Shown here piece by piece: positions 18,517 through 26,381 of a DNA stretch of 64,000 nucleotides. Origin of the DNA: Lelliottia nimipressuralis. GTDB taxonomy: Bacteria; Pseudomonadota; Gammaproteobacteria; Enterobacterales; Enterobacteriaceae. The notes under the pieces are model-generated. The model saw only the letters and a program-made list of their open reading frames with translations. It had not been told where the DNA came from and did no database searches. Each line of letters starts with the position of its first letter. Within the stretch, counting starts at the first letter, position 1. A program made the position numbers and the translations under genes. Where the stretch lies: assembly GCF_004402045.1 (NCBI RefSeq), contig NZ_SOMG01000001.1, forward strand, positions 36,525-100,524, read 5' to 3'.

Positions 18517-18873
18517 TTACTCAGTGACTTTCTTTTCCAGCTCGCTGGCACCTTCTTTGGTTTTGTTCCAGCCTTTCTCAGCGCCTTCTTTGGTGGCATC
18601 CCACCCTTTCTCGGTGCCTTGTTTGGTTTTATGCCAGGCTTTCTGGGAATCTTCGCTGACCTTGCTGCCAAAGCTTTCGCTTTTACCTTCCGCAGCGTGC
18701 TTCTGTTTCAGCTTCAGCTCTTCACCTTTGTTCTGCTCTTCATGCAGTTTTTGCTTCGCCTCGTTGGCGTTTGCTTTCGCCGCCGCGACGGTATCGTCAG
18801 TTGCATGTGTGGTCGCAGCAAATACTGGGGAAGCCAGCAGAACGGCAGATAATGCGATAATTGTTTTTTTCAT
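18517..18873 (-). CDS. Small exported protein with 11-residue Trp/Lys/Gly repeats
   Basis: 118 residues: a signal peptide (1-19, ending VFA), a hydrophilic helical middle rich in Lys/Glu/Ala, then three consecutive 11-residue repeats (AWHKTKQGTEK, GWDATKEGAEK, GWNKTKEGASE) before a charged C-terminus. The pattern resembles LEA or apolipoprotein-type amphipathic repeats that act at membranes or in desiccation or osmotic protection. That is an inference from composition, not a family identification. It is transcribed alone, with its own terminator downstream and a clear ribosome site (GAGG, about seven bases before the ATG). Confidence 0.8.
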   Translation of the reverse strand: MKKTIIALSAVLLASPVFAATTHATDDTVAAAKANANEAKQKLHEEQNKGEELKLKQKHAAEGKSESFGSKVSEDSQKAWHKTKQGTEKGWDATKEGAEKGWNKTKEGASELEKKVTE

Positions 18874-18998
18874 AATATCCTCATTTAACGTTATCGGTTA
18901 TGAGCGTGATTCAGCATGGCACAGACGAAGCGGGGTGGCTTTAGGAAAAAACTGTAATGAGATCAATGTGCCCTGATGAGGGATATTTCGCCTGAGGA

Positions 18999-19082
18999 TT
19001 ATCCAAAGGATAAAATACCTGTTTCAGCGAGGGCGGCAAGGGTCAGGAGAATGAAGATTATGACGGTTATGGGTTTGTACAT
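18999..19082 (-). CDS. Putative 27-residue hydrophobic peptide
   Basis: A short frame too small for usual callers. It has ATG at 19082, a good ribosome site (GGAAGGA about 8 bases upstream), and a product that is a single membrane-spanning helix (MYKPITVIIFILLTLAALAE, then TGILSFG). It lies alone in a 400-bp gap. This is typical of small membrane proteins of enteric bacteria, but I recognise no named family, and expression is unproven. Confidence 0.5.
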   Translation of the reverse strand: MYKPITVIIFILLTLAALAETGILSFG

Positions 19083-19273
19083 GTTGGGGTTCCTTCCGGG
19101 TTGGGGTGGCTAATCCGTAGCGCTGGGTGGTGTGGGTAATTTTGCACAGGAGAGGGAAGAGGGTGTTGATGTTTGTCAATGTCAGTGGAGTACAACATAA
19201 ACTACCAGCCAGTGGGGCGGTATTTTATTAAAGATCGAGGTATAGTGGCTTTGATTAGGAGGAGGGGAATGGC

Positions 19274-19582
19274 ATGGCGATAACGGAAGATGCGTTGATT
19301 AGAGCGGGTTTTACACAAGAAGAGCTGAAAAAGCTTAAACGCTATGCAGATTCTCAACGTTCGACACTGGATATTTTGCTTCCTGCCCTTTCAAATCGTT
19401 TTAAAGGAACGGTTATTCTCTTAGTTATCCTGATGGTTTTGTTCATTCTGGCTGTGTGCTTCGCTTCCCGAGAAAATATCATCTCATCAGGTGTTGCTGT
19501 ACTGTTTATCTTTGGCATCTTCTGTTGGGTTACGCCCCTGAAATTAGCGTATAAAGCCTGGCGTTTAATAAGCGTTTATTAG
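19274..19582 (+). CDS. Small two-helix membrane protein, paralogue of the gene at 20692-21018
   Basis: 102 residues: a charged helical N-terminus (1-45), then two transmembrane helices (about 48-66 and 71-88). It shares its plan with the minus-strand protein at 20692-21018: both have a GF-T/TD-x-x-L-like start, a segment STLDILLPALSNRF versus RTLHSLLVELKRRF just before the first helix, and a similar end (TPLKLAYKAW versus APLSVSWKAV). GGAGG lies upstream of the ATG at 19274. It precedes the broken DUF4225 gene. Function unknown; a partner or immunity-like role for DUF4225 is speculative. Confidence 0.72.
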   Translation: MAITEDALIRAGFTQEELKKLKRYADSQRSTLDILLPALSNRFKGTVILLVILMVLFILAVCFASRENIISSGVAVLFIFGIFCWVTPLKLAYKAWRLISVY

Positions 19583-19595
19583 TCCGTTATATTCC

Positions 19596-19811
19596 TCATT
19601 TAATGGGATAAATTACAGATACAACTAAGTTCGCGGGGCTTTTGCCATCCGTGTCCTTAACAATGAATGCAGTGGATACATCCACAACTCCAAACATTAA
19701 TTGGCCTGGTTTGGCGATATAGGTCCTTCGACCGTTAGCTGTTGGCGTATTACCCGCCTCTTTCAGTGTGATGAGACTGCGGTAAAAGTTCACAATGTAA
19801 TCATAATATGG
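19596..19811 (-). pseudogene. 3' remnant of a larger gene (possibly an intimin-like adhesin C-terminus)
   Basis: A 71-codon open stretch with a protein-like sequence (YYDYIVNFYRSLITL, then GRRTYIAKPGQLMFGVVD and KDTDGKSPANLVVSVIYP) but no real start: a stop lies just upstream, and the only start codon (GTG 19793) lacks a ribosome site. It looks like the C-terminal tail of a bigger protein whose front was lost. From memory it recalls the ends of DUF823/intimin-like adhesins of enterics, but this is weak. Confidence 0.4.
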
Positions 19812-19863
19812 TTAAGTTAATCACAGCGTAACATCAGGCTGAAACCAGAATGGACAAGTATAA

Positions 19864-20678
19864 ATGGATATATATCTGAACCAGAAGAGATCTATTAATT
19901 ACTATGCTGCCATGGCGCAGATAGAAGCAAATTCCTTGTGGAACGTAGCAACGCAGGTCGCCAGCGCACACTTTAAAGATGGGCTGACCCGTATCAGGTT
20001 TCTTGATGAAATTAAAGGATTTATTAATGCGCAGCGTAACGGTATCCGTCAGGCTAGTAATGATGATGTATGCAAAGAGTGCATCGCGAATTTAAAAGCC
20101 GAATGCGATAACCTTAAGATTCAGGACAGAATGTTGCGCACGGGCGAGGCTTATCTGGCGGCTGCCGTAAAATTTTATGAAGAAAATGGGAAAATAGTAG
20201 GGTACGCAATTAGCGTTGTTGGAATTGTCCTTGGCGCCATTCAGATTGTGGGCGGTGCAACTATGGCTGTTGGTTCAGCGAGCACCGGGAATGTCCTCGG
20301 GGTAATTGCTGGGGCAACGCTGATCTTTCATGGAACCAGTAATCTAATGGAAAATATTGATAAGCTAACCGGAGTGCCAAATCCAGGGAATATTGCTAAG
20401 GATGCGTATATGGGGCTGCAGAGTTTCTGGGATTTGAGCGTAAGACAGGCATGTTAGCCTGGCAAGGGATGAACATGGTTACGTCAATGTACGGAATATT
20501 TCGCCCAATGCTTAAGCTGGAAAGTTGGAGGCTGTACGACTGGTTATCTACTGACTTTTACCGCAAAGTTTCAACGATGACACGTCCGGCGCTGGCTATT
20601 GAAGTTGGACAATCAGCCCATAAACTTTATACGATGGGCAAAACCTATAATACCGATGAAAAAGAGTTTGCTCGCTAG
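19864..20678 (+). pseudogene. DUF4225 family membrane protein, broken by a single-base frameshift
   Basis: The first frame (19864-20457, 197 residues) has an N-terminal helical part and a glycine-rich hydrophobic region (about 115-160) and ends abruptly. The second frame (20451-20678, 75 residues) holds the rest of the family, including MVTSMYGIFRP and the C-terminal helices. Reading upstream from 20451 in the second frame gives GFERKTG joined to MLAWQG, so the two frames rejoin if one base is restored near 20423. DUF4225 proteins are uncharacterised and about 270 residues long, which matches the sum. The ATGTTAG overlap could allow weak re-initiation, but decay is the simpler reading. Confidence 0.75.
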
Positions 20679-20691
20679 TCAGAAAGGAGGG

Positions 20692-21018
20692 TTATCCCTC
20701 CTTGCGTAAAAATTTCACAGCCTTCCATGAAACAGACAACGGTGCCATTCCTAATATAAAAAAACATAAAACGATAATTACTGCAAAATAAATCAAACCA
20801 TTACCATAATCTCTTGTGATAGTGGCATAGGTGGCAAAAAGCAGTAAACCAATGACAATTACCCAGGACGTGTAGAAACGTCTTTTAAGCTCAACTAATA
20901 GTGAATGCAGAGTCCGATCCTTACGTTTCGGGTCTTCAAGTGCGGCGCGCAAAGCCGTAATGTTTTTATCAGTAAAACCGTATAACCGCAGTTTCGTTTC
21001 CTGTTGTGCGTCTATCAC
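20692..21018 (-). CDS. Small two-helix membrane protein converging on the DUF4225 gene
   Basis: 108 residues with a GTG start at 21018 preceded by AGGAG six bases away. The N-terminal 48 residues are charged and helical, followed by two transmembrane helices (about 52-68 and 76-94) and a basic tail. It is similar in plan and short motifs to the protein at 19274-19582, so the two look like diverged paralogues flanking the DUF4225 gene. Function unknown. Confidence 0.7.
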   Translation of the reverse strand: MIDAQQETKLRLYGFTDKNITALRAALEDPKRKDRTLHSLLVELKRRFYTSWVIVIGLLLFATYATITRDYGNGLIYFAVIIVLCFFILGMAPLSVSWKAVKFLRKEG

Positions 21019-21206
21019 TCTTCACTCCTGAACTTTGAATGCTCCTGCCTGATTATATAAAACAATAACAGTTATGGATGAACAAAAACAGATTCATAAA
21101 TCACTGAGGTCGTGAGCTACTCTATTGTGCCTGTAGTCAGAAAAAGCCCGCTACGTGCCTGACAGCCTGAACATAAGTATACCCCTCGTCCAGGAGAGAT
21201 TGCTTT

Positions 21207-21349
21207 ATGGCTAAGAATTACCCCTACGGGGTGCGTGTCGTTGCGGGCAACGACAGAATCCGTCCTATTACCGCTATATGTGGCTAAGCGAGCAAACTCC
21301 TCAGGGGCATTACTGTTCCTTCAAAAATATCTGGCCTGAATATAAATGA
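21207..21349 (+). pseudogene. Frameshifted small protein gene
   Basis: ATG at 21207 has AGGAGA about ten bases upstream. The frame reads MAKNYPYGVRVVAGNDRIR, then meets a stop at 21285. A shifted frame continues with a well-formed sequence (YYRYMWLSEQTPQGHY, then CSFKNIWPEYK) to a stop at 21347. A one- or two-base indel near 21260 would restore a protein of about 48 residues. I do not recognise the family. Confidence 0.45.
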
Positions 21350-21395
21350 CTCGATATTCTGTAATGCTTTGTCTTTTTTGTGAACAGGAAAAAGT

Positions 21396-22193
21396 ATGCT
21401 AAGTACGCTACCCGATTTACACAGAAGTTTTGCAGAGCAACTAAAGCTTAAGTTTCAGTCTGACTCGCGGATTCACTCCCTTCTCGCTGGCGGCTCGCTT
21501 GTTCATGGCGGGTTCGATAAATATTCCGATCTCGATTTTGTCGTTGTGGTAGACCCTCTCTACTATGACGAAATCATGGCACAACGTATTGTGCTCGCCG
21601 GAACACTGGGCCATCTGCTCCATGCTTTCACCGGAGAACATGTCGGAGAGCCTCGTCTGCTTATCTGCCTGTATGGCCCTGAACTCCTTCACGTCGATCT
21701 GAAATTTGTCACCATGGAAATGCTCACTCAACGCGTTGAGGAACCAGCAGTGCTGTTTACCCGTGATAACCTGGCTTTGGAGCGTCAACTGGCAAAATTT
21801 AGTGCTCATTGGCCTAATATGACGCCGGAGTGGTTTGAGTCCCGAGCCTGGATCTGGCTTCATTATGCGGTGGTGAAACTGGGAAGGGGCGAACTCTTTG
21901 AAGCGATTGGCATGCTGTCGTTCTTCCGGGAGCAAGTGCTGGGTCCTATGCTGTTCCGTCGTGCAAATCTTCCGCAACGTGGGGTTCGCCGCATTGAATC
22001 CCATGGCATTGATCCTGATGATCTGCTGACTTCCACGCTGGCAACACACGATAGTGACTCCGTCAGCATGGCCATCAGAAAGGCTGTTGACGCTTATATC
22101 AATCTGCGGGCTGATGCGTTGCCGGAAAATATCGCAGACGATGCGGCACGCTGGGCGGTTCTTGCCATGCTGAAAGCCGGAACCCGAACCTGA
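21396..22193 (+). CDS. Nucleotidyltransferase-fold protein
   Basis: A 265-residue protein whose N-terminus carries the nucleotidyltransferase signature (LAGGSLVHGGFDKYSDLDFV, residues about 31-50): GGS followed by the two-Asp DxD motif. A third acidic residue is probable in LLHVDLKF (about 98-105). The C-terminal half is helical. The layout resembles lincosamide or aminoglycoside adenylyltransferase-like proteins, but no antibiotic substrate can be claimed. The ATG at 21396 has GGAAAAAG upstream. It stands alone between a broken small gene and the PEP-mutase-like gene. Confidence 0.75.
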   Translation: MLSTLPDLHRSFAEQLKLKFQSDSRIHSLLAGGSLVHGGFDKYSDLDFVVVVDPLYYDEIMAQRIVLAGTLGHLLHAFTGEHVGEPRLLICLYGPELLHVDLKFVTMEMLTQRVEEPAVLFTRDNLALERQLAKFSAHWPNMTPEWFESRAWIWLHYAVVKLGRGELFEAIGMLSFFREQVLGPMLFRRANLPQRGVRRIESHGIDPDDLLTSTLATHDSDSVSMAIRKAVDAYINLRADALPENIADDAARWAVLAMLKAGTRT

Positions 22194-22221
22194 AAGGTTT
22201 CGGTCTGGTTCGTCCCCCGAG

Positions 22222-22256
22222 TTCAGACGACATTTGCTTAAAAATGGTCGTCTGAA
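22222..22256 (+). terminator. Hairpin after the nucleotidyltransferase gene
   Basis: A perfect 10-bp inverted repeat (TTCAGACGAC and GTCGTCTGAA) with a 15-base loop, starting 29 bp after the stop. There is no long T-run, so it may be an operator or mRNA-stabilising stem rather than a strong terminator. Confidence 0.5.
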
Positions 22257-22320
22257 TTTCGGTTGTGACGGTCTTACTGAATGCTTAGATTCATTTTCAA
22301 TCTATCGAGAGGATATGGAT

Positions 22321-23097
22321 ATGAACTTTGCAGAGCTCCACAACCAGCATGAACCTCTTCTTATCGCTAACGTCTGGGATGCCGCCAGTGCTGTCGCAGT
22401 GCAAGAAGCAGGTTATCAGGCATTGGGAACGTCCAGCGCAGCAATTGCGTCCACACTGGGATATGAAGACGGGCAGGGAATGCCGTTTGATGAGTTATTT
22501 TACATGGTCACCCGTATCCGGGCAGTCAGCAACCTGCCTTTGAGCGTTGACATGGAAGCAGGGTATGGTGATTCAGCCGAAGAGATAACAGCCAATCTTA
22601 GGCGCCTTACTCATACAGGCGTAGCAGGCGTTAACATTGAAGACAGCAGAGTCATAAACGGGGTGCGTCAGCTTGACGATGCCTCTGATTTTTCCTGTAC
22701 CCTGAAAACAGTATGCGATGCGTTGAAAAGCGAAAATCATTGCCTGTTTCTGAACATCCGGACTGATACTTACCTGCTCGGGCATGAAGACGCGTTGCAG
22801 GAGACGATATTACGGGGTCAGAGCTATAAAGCTGCAGGTGCTGACGGCCTTTTTGTTCCCTGCCTGACGTCAGAGAAAGACATCAGCCTCGTTGCAGAGG
22901 CAACGGGCCTGCCTCTGAATGTCATGTGTATGCCCGATCTTCCGTCGTTCGACAGGCTGAAACGGGCCGGGGTAAGCCGCATTTCAATGGGCAATTTTGT
23001 TCATTCAGCCATGCAGTCAACGCTGACTGATGTCATGCATGCGATCCGATCTCGTCAGACGTTTGAAGGACTTTTTGGTGATGAAAATAACCGATAA
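22321..23097 (+). CDS. Isocitrate lyase/PEP mutase family protein
   Basis: 258 residues of the ICL/PEPM TIM-barrel superfamily (carboxyvinyl-carboxyphosphonate phosphorylmutase-like). Visible hallmarks: LLIANVWDAASAVAVQEAG near the N-terminus, LGTSSAAIASTLGY, the metal-binding acidic stretch LSVDMEAGYGD (about 83-93), and VNIEDS. The reaction could be carbon-carbon or carbon-phosphorus bond chemistry on an oxaloacetate-like substrate; the exact substrate is unknown. The start at 22321 is chosen because GAGAGG lies eight bases upstream. The last 17 bp overlap the ada-like gene, so the two are probably co-translated. Confidence 0.86.
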   Translation: MNFAELHNQHEPLLIANVWDAASAVAVQEAGYQALGTSSAAIASTLGYEDGQGMPFDELFYMVTRIRAVSNLPLSVDMEAGYGDSAEEITANLRRLTHTGVAGVNIEDSRVINGVRQLDDASDFSCTLKTVCDALKSENHCLFLNIRTDTYLLGHEDALQETILRGQSYKAAGADGLFVPCLTSEKDISLVAEATGLPLNVMCMPDLPSFDRLKRAGVSRISMGNFVHSAMQSTLTDVMHAIRSRQTFEGLFGDENNR

Positions 23098-24127
23098 GAA
23101 TTTATGTGATATCTGGTATCAGGCATTACTGGAACGTGCTTCAGAATATACTGGCGTGTTTTTTGTTGGCGTCAAAACCACTGGCGTATTCTGTATTTCG
23201 GTATGCCGGGCACGAAAGCCTAAACGTGAAAATGTCGAATTTTATAAAGATGCCAAATCTGCCCTTGCGGCCGGCTTTCGTCCCTGTAAGGTCTGCAGGC
23301 CTGCTGAAAATGCGCATAGCGCGCCATTATTTGTTGAACAGGCGCTTGCGCTTGTCAGGCGCGATATAAAATCCCGCGTAACAGACGCGGAGCTTCGTCA
23401 GCATGGAATCAGTCCGGAGCGGGTAAGACGCTGGTTCCTGCAACATCATGGCATCACTTTTCAGGCTTTCCAGAGAATGCAGCGGGTGAACGTTGCCTTG
23501 CAGGAGCTGAAAAGCGGCCGAGCTGCGACTGACGTTGCGCTGGACAATGGCTATGAATCCCTGAGCGGGTTTGGTTATACCTACAAGCGACTTACTGGCG
23601 CAGCGCCGACTCAGACAACCCAGGTGATTGTCATTCACCGTTTTACCACGACGCTTGGGCCTATGTTTGTCTGCGCAACAGAGCGGGGAGTCTGTCTGCT
23701 GGAGTTTACCGATCGCCGGATGTTAGAAACAGAATTTCGCGATATTCAGCGTTTATTTAACGCCAGAATAGTCACCGGAGAAAACAGCCATACCCGGCAG
23801 ACGGTAAAGGATATCAGCGAGTATTTTGCCGGAACGCGCCGACAGTTTGATCTCTCTGTAGATGCCCCGGGGAGTGATTTTCAAAAATCCGTCTGGCACG
23901 AGCTGCGTGCAGTTCCCTATGGACAGACTTCACACTATCAGGCCATTTCACAACGGATGAATAAGCCAAATGCTGTGCGTGCCGTCGCTGCTGCTAATGG
24001 TGCAAACCGGATTGCGATCGTGATCCCCTGTCATAGGATAATTGGGAAAGATGGCGCGATGACAGGTTACGGAGGGGGTATTTCTAGAAAAGAATGGCTC
24101 ATTGAGCATGAGAGAAACAATGTTTAA
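23081..24127 (+). CDS. ada: Ada-type methylphosphotriester/O6-methylguanine DNA methyltransferase and regulator
   Basis: 348 residues. The N-terminal Ada zinc domain has its four cysteines at C38, C42, C69 and C72, the same positions as E. coli Ada, with the CRARK and FRPCKVCRP context. An AraC-type helix-turn-helix region follows (about 86-170), then the MGMT domain with the active site PCHR (C317). In E. coli, Ada self-methylates and activates alkylation-repair genes. The start at 23081 overlaps the PEP-mutase-like gene by 17 bp. Such coupling is not the E. coli arrangement (ada-alkB), so this copy may be a second, horizontally acquired Ada. All catalytic residues appear present. Confidence 0.9.
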   Translation: MKITDKNLCDIWYQALLERASEYTGVFFVGVKTTGVFCISVCRARKPKRENVEFYKDAKSALAAGFRPCKVCRPAENAHSAPLFVEQALALVRRDIKSRVTDAELRQHGISPERVRRWFLQHHGITFQAFQRMQRVNVALQELKSGRAATDVALDNGYESLSGFGYTYKRLTGAAPTQTTQVIVIHRFTTTLGPMFVCATERGVCLLEFTDRRMLETEFRDIQRLFNARIVTGENSHTRQTVKDISEYFAGTRRQFDLSVDAPGSDFQKSVWHELRAVPYGQTSHYQAISQRMNKPNAVRAVAAANGANRIAIVIPCHRIIGKDGAMTGYGGGISRKEWLIEHERNNV

Positions 24128-24259
24128 TGGCGTAAGGCTACAGTGTAGCCGGAAAATTTTACGGGCTTTCATGACTTCATCCGTCGCTGAGTCTGCATAC
24201 TTCTCAGGAGCATTTATCCATTTCAGCGGAAAGCCTTTTCATTATGTTAAATAATGACT

Positions 24260-24727
24260 TCAGCTTACGTTTTCCGACGCCGGTGCGGCAGATATCGTTA
24301 TATTCTTTTTCAGACCTGACTCCCGTTTAACCCCTTTTGGATCGGAAGCAAAAGGAAGCCGCAGGCGAGGTGAATCTGATACTTTCAGTGTCCAGATATA
24401 ATCCCCAATAAACCTGAAACCCACGCTATCGTCAGTGACCTGGAGATCCGCAAAACTCCCTGTCGAGTACTCATTTCCTAAACGAACAATTTCTTTAAGC
24501 CCGTCATGAACGTCAATAAGGGCAATCGTCAGAGATTCCTCGAAAATAATGTCATCCGTCAGAAACAGGAGGTAACGCTGCTCATTAACCTGAACCGCTG
24601 CTTCAAGCACTTGCCCCGGTACAATAATGCCGGTGCTTTTACCATTGAGCACAACGTCAGATTGAGCCTGGGATACATCGGTAGCGTCGCGAACCTTAAC
24701 CAATGATATTGAATTAACCTGTTGCAT
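24260..24727 (-). CDS. Conserved-looking protein of unknown function
   Basis: A 155-residue, soluble, beta-rich protein (VLEAAVQVNEQRYLLFLTDD, then SLTIALIDVHDGLKEIV and VGFRFIGDYIWTLKV), with no signal peptide or membrane helix. The start at 24727 (ATG, with GGA seven bases upstream) is preferred. The open frame continues 52 codons further up, but that part overlaps a tail-fibre scrap in another frame and is not protein-like. Its position between broken phage DNA and a DUF1493 pair fits an accessory or immunity-like gene. I do not recognise the family. Confidence 0.6.
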   Translation of the reverse strand: MQQVNSISLVKVRDATDVSQAQSDVVLNGKSTGIIVPGQVLEAAVQVNEQRYLLFLTDDIIFEESLTIALIDVHDGLKEIVRLGNEYSTGSFADLQVTDDSVGFRFIGDYIWTLKVSDSPRLRLPFASDPKGVKRESGLKKNITISAAPASENVS

Positions 24728-24822
24728 AATCAATTCCACAAACGTCCCATTTCCCATGCGGCAAGAGCGCCCACCGATAGTTGTGCCAACCGCGCCAGCA
24801 GTACCACTTGCCCCGACTTCCT

Positions 24823-24954
24823 CCATTGAATGATAAGACCTTCTGGCAATTTCTGGTATCCATTGATGCTTAAAGACGTGCAAAGTTGTTCATACCGGGA
24901 ACCTGGTTTGCATCCTTCCCCAACATTTCTTGTAGTGGCATCGTCTAAACCCAA
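24823..24954 (-). pseudogene. Phage tail-fibre fragment
   Basis: A 44-codon stretch reading GLDDATTRNVGEG, then NGYQKLPEGLIIQW, the kind of segment found near the C-terminus of lambdoid or Mu-like tail fibres. It is out of any complete gene: the frame degenerates just after IIQW. It is a scrap left by an old prophage. Confidence 0.55.
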
Positions 24955-25041
24955 AATTAGGATAACGTTAAGGCGTATGTTCTGGACGATACCAAAGGCC
25001 GGTATTAGGATTTAGTTCGTCAGCTTAAACAGGGAAAGGCG

Positions 25042-25488
25042 ATGGATACGACCGAACAGTTAAACGGAACATACTTCTTTGATGGAATGAGCGTCGATAA
25101 AGAGGAGCTACTTTACTGGCTTATTCTGGATGAATTTAAAAAGCAGTTTAGTGATGTGATTGATTTGTTGGCAATTGCTTCCATGTTAGTCAGCTTGCCG
25201 GTAATCCCTGTCAGCGGGAAACTGGGGGCTGGTGCTGCAACCAGGGGGACAAGCCCGCTTTCTCTTGGGCTTCGTACCCTTATTCGACAGCGTTTTAAGC
25301 AGGGCCGTAGAACTATTACCTGGGCAAAACTTTTACGTGGCGAATGGGCATACACAACCAGTATAGGAGCATACATCGGGAGATGGCTCCCTTGGGTTGG
25401 TGCCGTACTGACGGCCTATAACCTTGCCATGATCACCCATAACGTTATCCACCGTTATCAGCTTATCGTTGGGCCAGGAGAAAGGTAA
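25042..25488 (+). CDS. Membrane protein paired with DUF1493 gene
   Basis: 148 residues with two hydrophobic segments (about 35-52 and 112-132) separated by a basic, Arg-rich loop (LIRQRFKQGRRTITW). AGGGAAAGG precedes the ATG. Its stop overlaps the next gene by one base (TAATG). In Salmonella and relatives, DUF1493 genes are commonly preceded by a small membrane protein like this one (recalled, not checked). Function unknown. Confidence 0.7.
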   Translation: MDTTEQLNGTYFFDGMSVDKEELLYWLILDEFKKQFSDVIDLLAIASMLVSLPVIPVSGKLGAGAATRGTSPLSLGLRTLIRQRFKQGRRTITWAKLLRGEWAYTTSIGAYIGRWLPWVGAVLTAYNLAMITHNVIHRYQLIVGPGER

Positions 25489-25802
25489 TGACAGACAAAG
25501 CAGCACTCGTCAGGGAACTCATTAAAAAACACTTCTGGGAAATGTCTGACGATACTTCTGTAAGTACAGGTAAACAAAGTGTACTCCCGGAAGATATGAC
25601 GGATTTTCTTGAGGAGTATTCAGAAAGTCTGGATGTAGATATGTCTGGCTTTGTCTTTAATCGATATTTCCCTAATGAGGGGATTCGATTTCTGCCGAAT
25701 GCCATATTACCCCGCTATCTTAGAACAGATCATCATGCACCCGAACCATTGACGGTAAGCATGCTTATTGATTCGGCAAATGCAGGTCGCTGGCTTTTTT
25801 AA
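25488..25802 (+). CDS. DUF1493 family protein (acyl-carrier-like)
   Basis: 104 residues that match the DUF1493 pattern: LVRELIKKHFW at the N-terminus, a central MTDFLEEYSESLDVDMSGF and the late RYFPNEG segment. The family is acidic, mostly helical and resembles acyl carrier proteins in outline. No serine in a DSL-type motif is evident, so carrier activity is not implied. It is translationally coupled to the membrane protein upstream. Confidence 0.75.
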   Translation: MTDKAALVRELIKKHFWEMSDDTSVSTGKQSVLPEDMTDFLEEYSESLDVDMSGFVFNRYFPNEGIRFLPNAILPRYLRTDHHAPEPLTVSMLIDSANAGRWLF

Positions 25803-26106
25803 TAGTAAGGTAAAATGAACTGCGGCAATATCCGCCCTTTTTAGGGCTGATAATAGGCTGGTAGGTTATTTTTGTGAGTGACGACTACGGCCGCCGGAGC
25901 CTGCAAACGCTGTGCGAGATTATTGACGTGAAAAAGGAAATGAAACAGGCTGCCGGTTGCTACATTCGCTAGCCTGAGGAGGTGTAGCGCTTCAGCATCA
26001 ATAATAAACTGAACGATTTTATGTAGACGCACGGCGGGAACACTCCAGGATAGAGGTTCGGATTTAATGAGTTGCCTTCAGACTTCACGGGACAAATTGC
26101 AGGCAC
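25803..26106. other. Gap between DUF1493 and the old ssrA terminator
   Basis: No gene is supported. A GTG-started 32-codon frame near 25874-25972 (VSDDYGRRSLQTLCEIIDV) is protein-like but has no good start context and is probably a remnant. Confidence 0.5.
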
Positions 26107-26139
26107 AAAAAAGCCCGCAGGGCTTGCGCCGTGCGGGCT
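26107..26139 (-). terminator. Terminator displaced from ssrA by the island
   Basis: An 8-bp stem (AGCCCGCA/TGCGGGCT) followed on the minus strand by six T residues. The sequence between it and the repeat at 26185 matches my memory of the native region downstream of E. coli ssrA (CATCGGTGATTACCAG), so this is probably the original ssrA terminator, now 10.5 kb from the gene. Confidence 0.75.
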
Positions 26140-26184
26140 CTTAGGACTTCATCGGATGACACTGGTAATCACCGATGGAGAGTT

Positions 26185-26200
26185 TTGGTGGAGCTGGCGG
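26185..26200. repeat. Attachment-site repeat, far end of the ssrA island
   Basis: TTGGTGGAGCTGGCGG, identical to 36716-36731, where it forms the 3' end of ssrA. Outside the 16 bp the two sites diverge (agtctgaatc versus gagttgaacc). It marks the end of an element integrated in tmRNA. Confidence 0.85.
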
Positions 26201-26381
26201 AGTCTGAATCGGTGCTGTAATTGGTTGAAATATTTAAATTCAACTTTGTGATGGTGCCTAATGTAGTGCCTAAAAATATTTTTACTTTTTTGCCCAGTTA
26301 AGAGATGGGGGGGAAGAAGACTGCACAGCATAAGTTCTCGTTTCCCTCATAGTTCGTTTGGTTTTTAAAATGTCTACCAGT
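26201..26381. other. Island left end, no gene
   Basis: AT-rich and without a supported frame. No integrase or excisionase remnant is recognised here. Confidence 0.5.

Noticed and set aside
18453..18671. Minus-strand Lys/Pro-rich frame (72 codons) inside the repeat protein
   Set aside because: A frame-shifted reading of the 11-residue repeat region.
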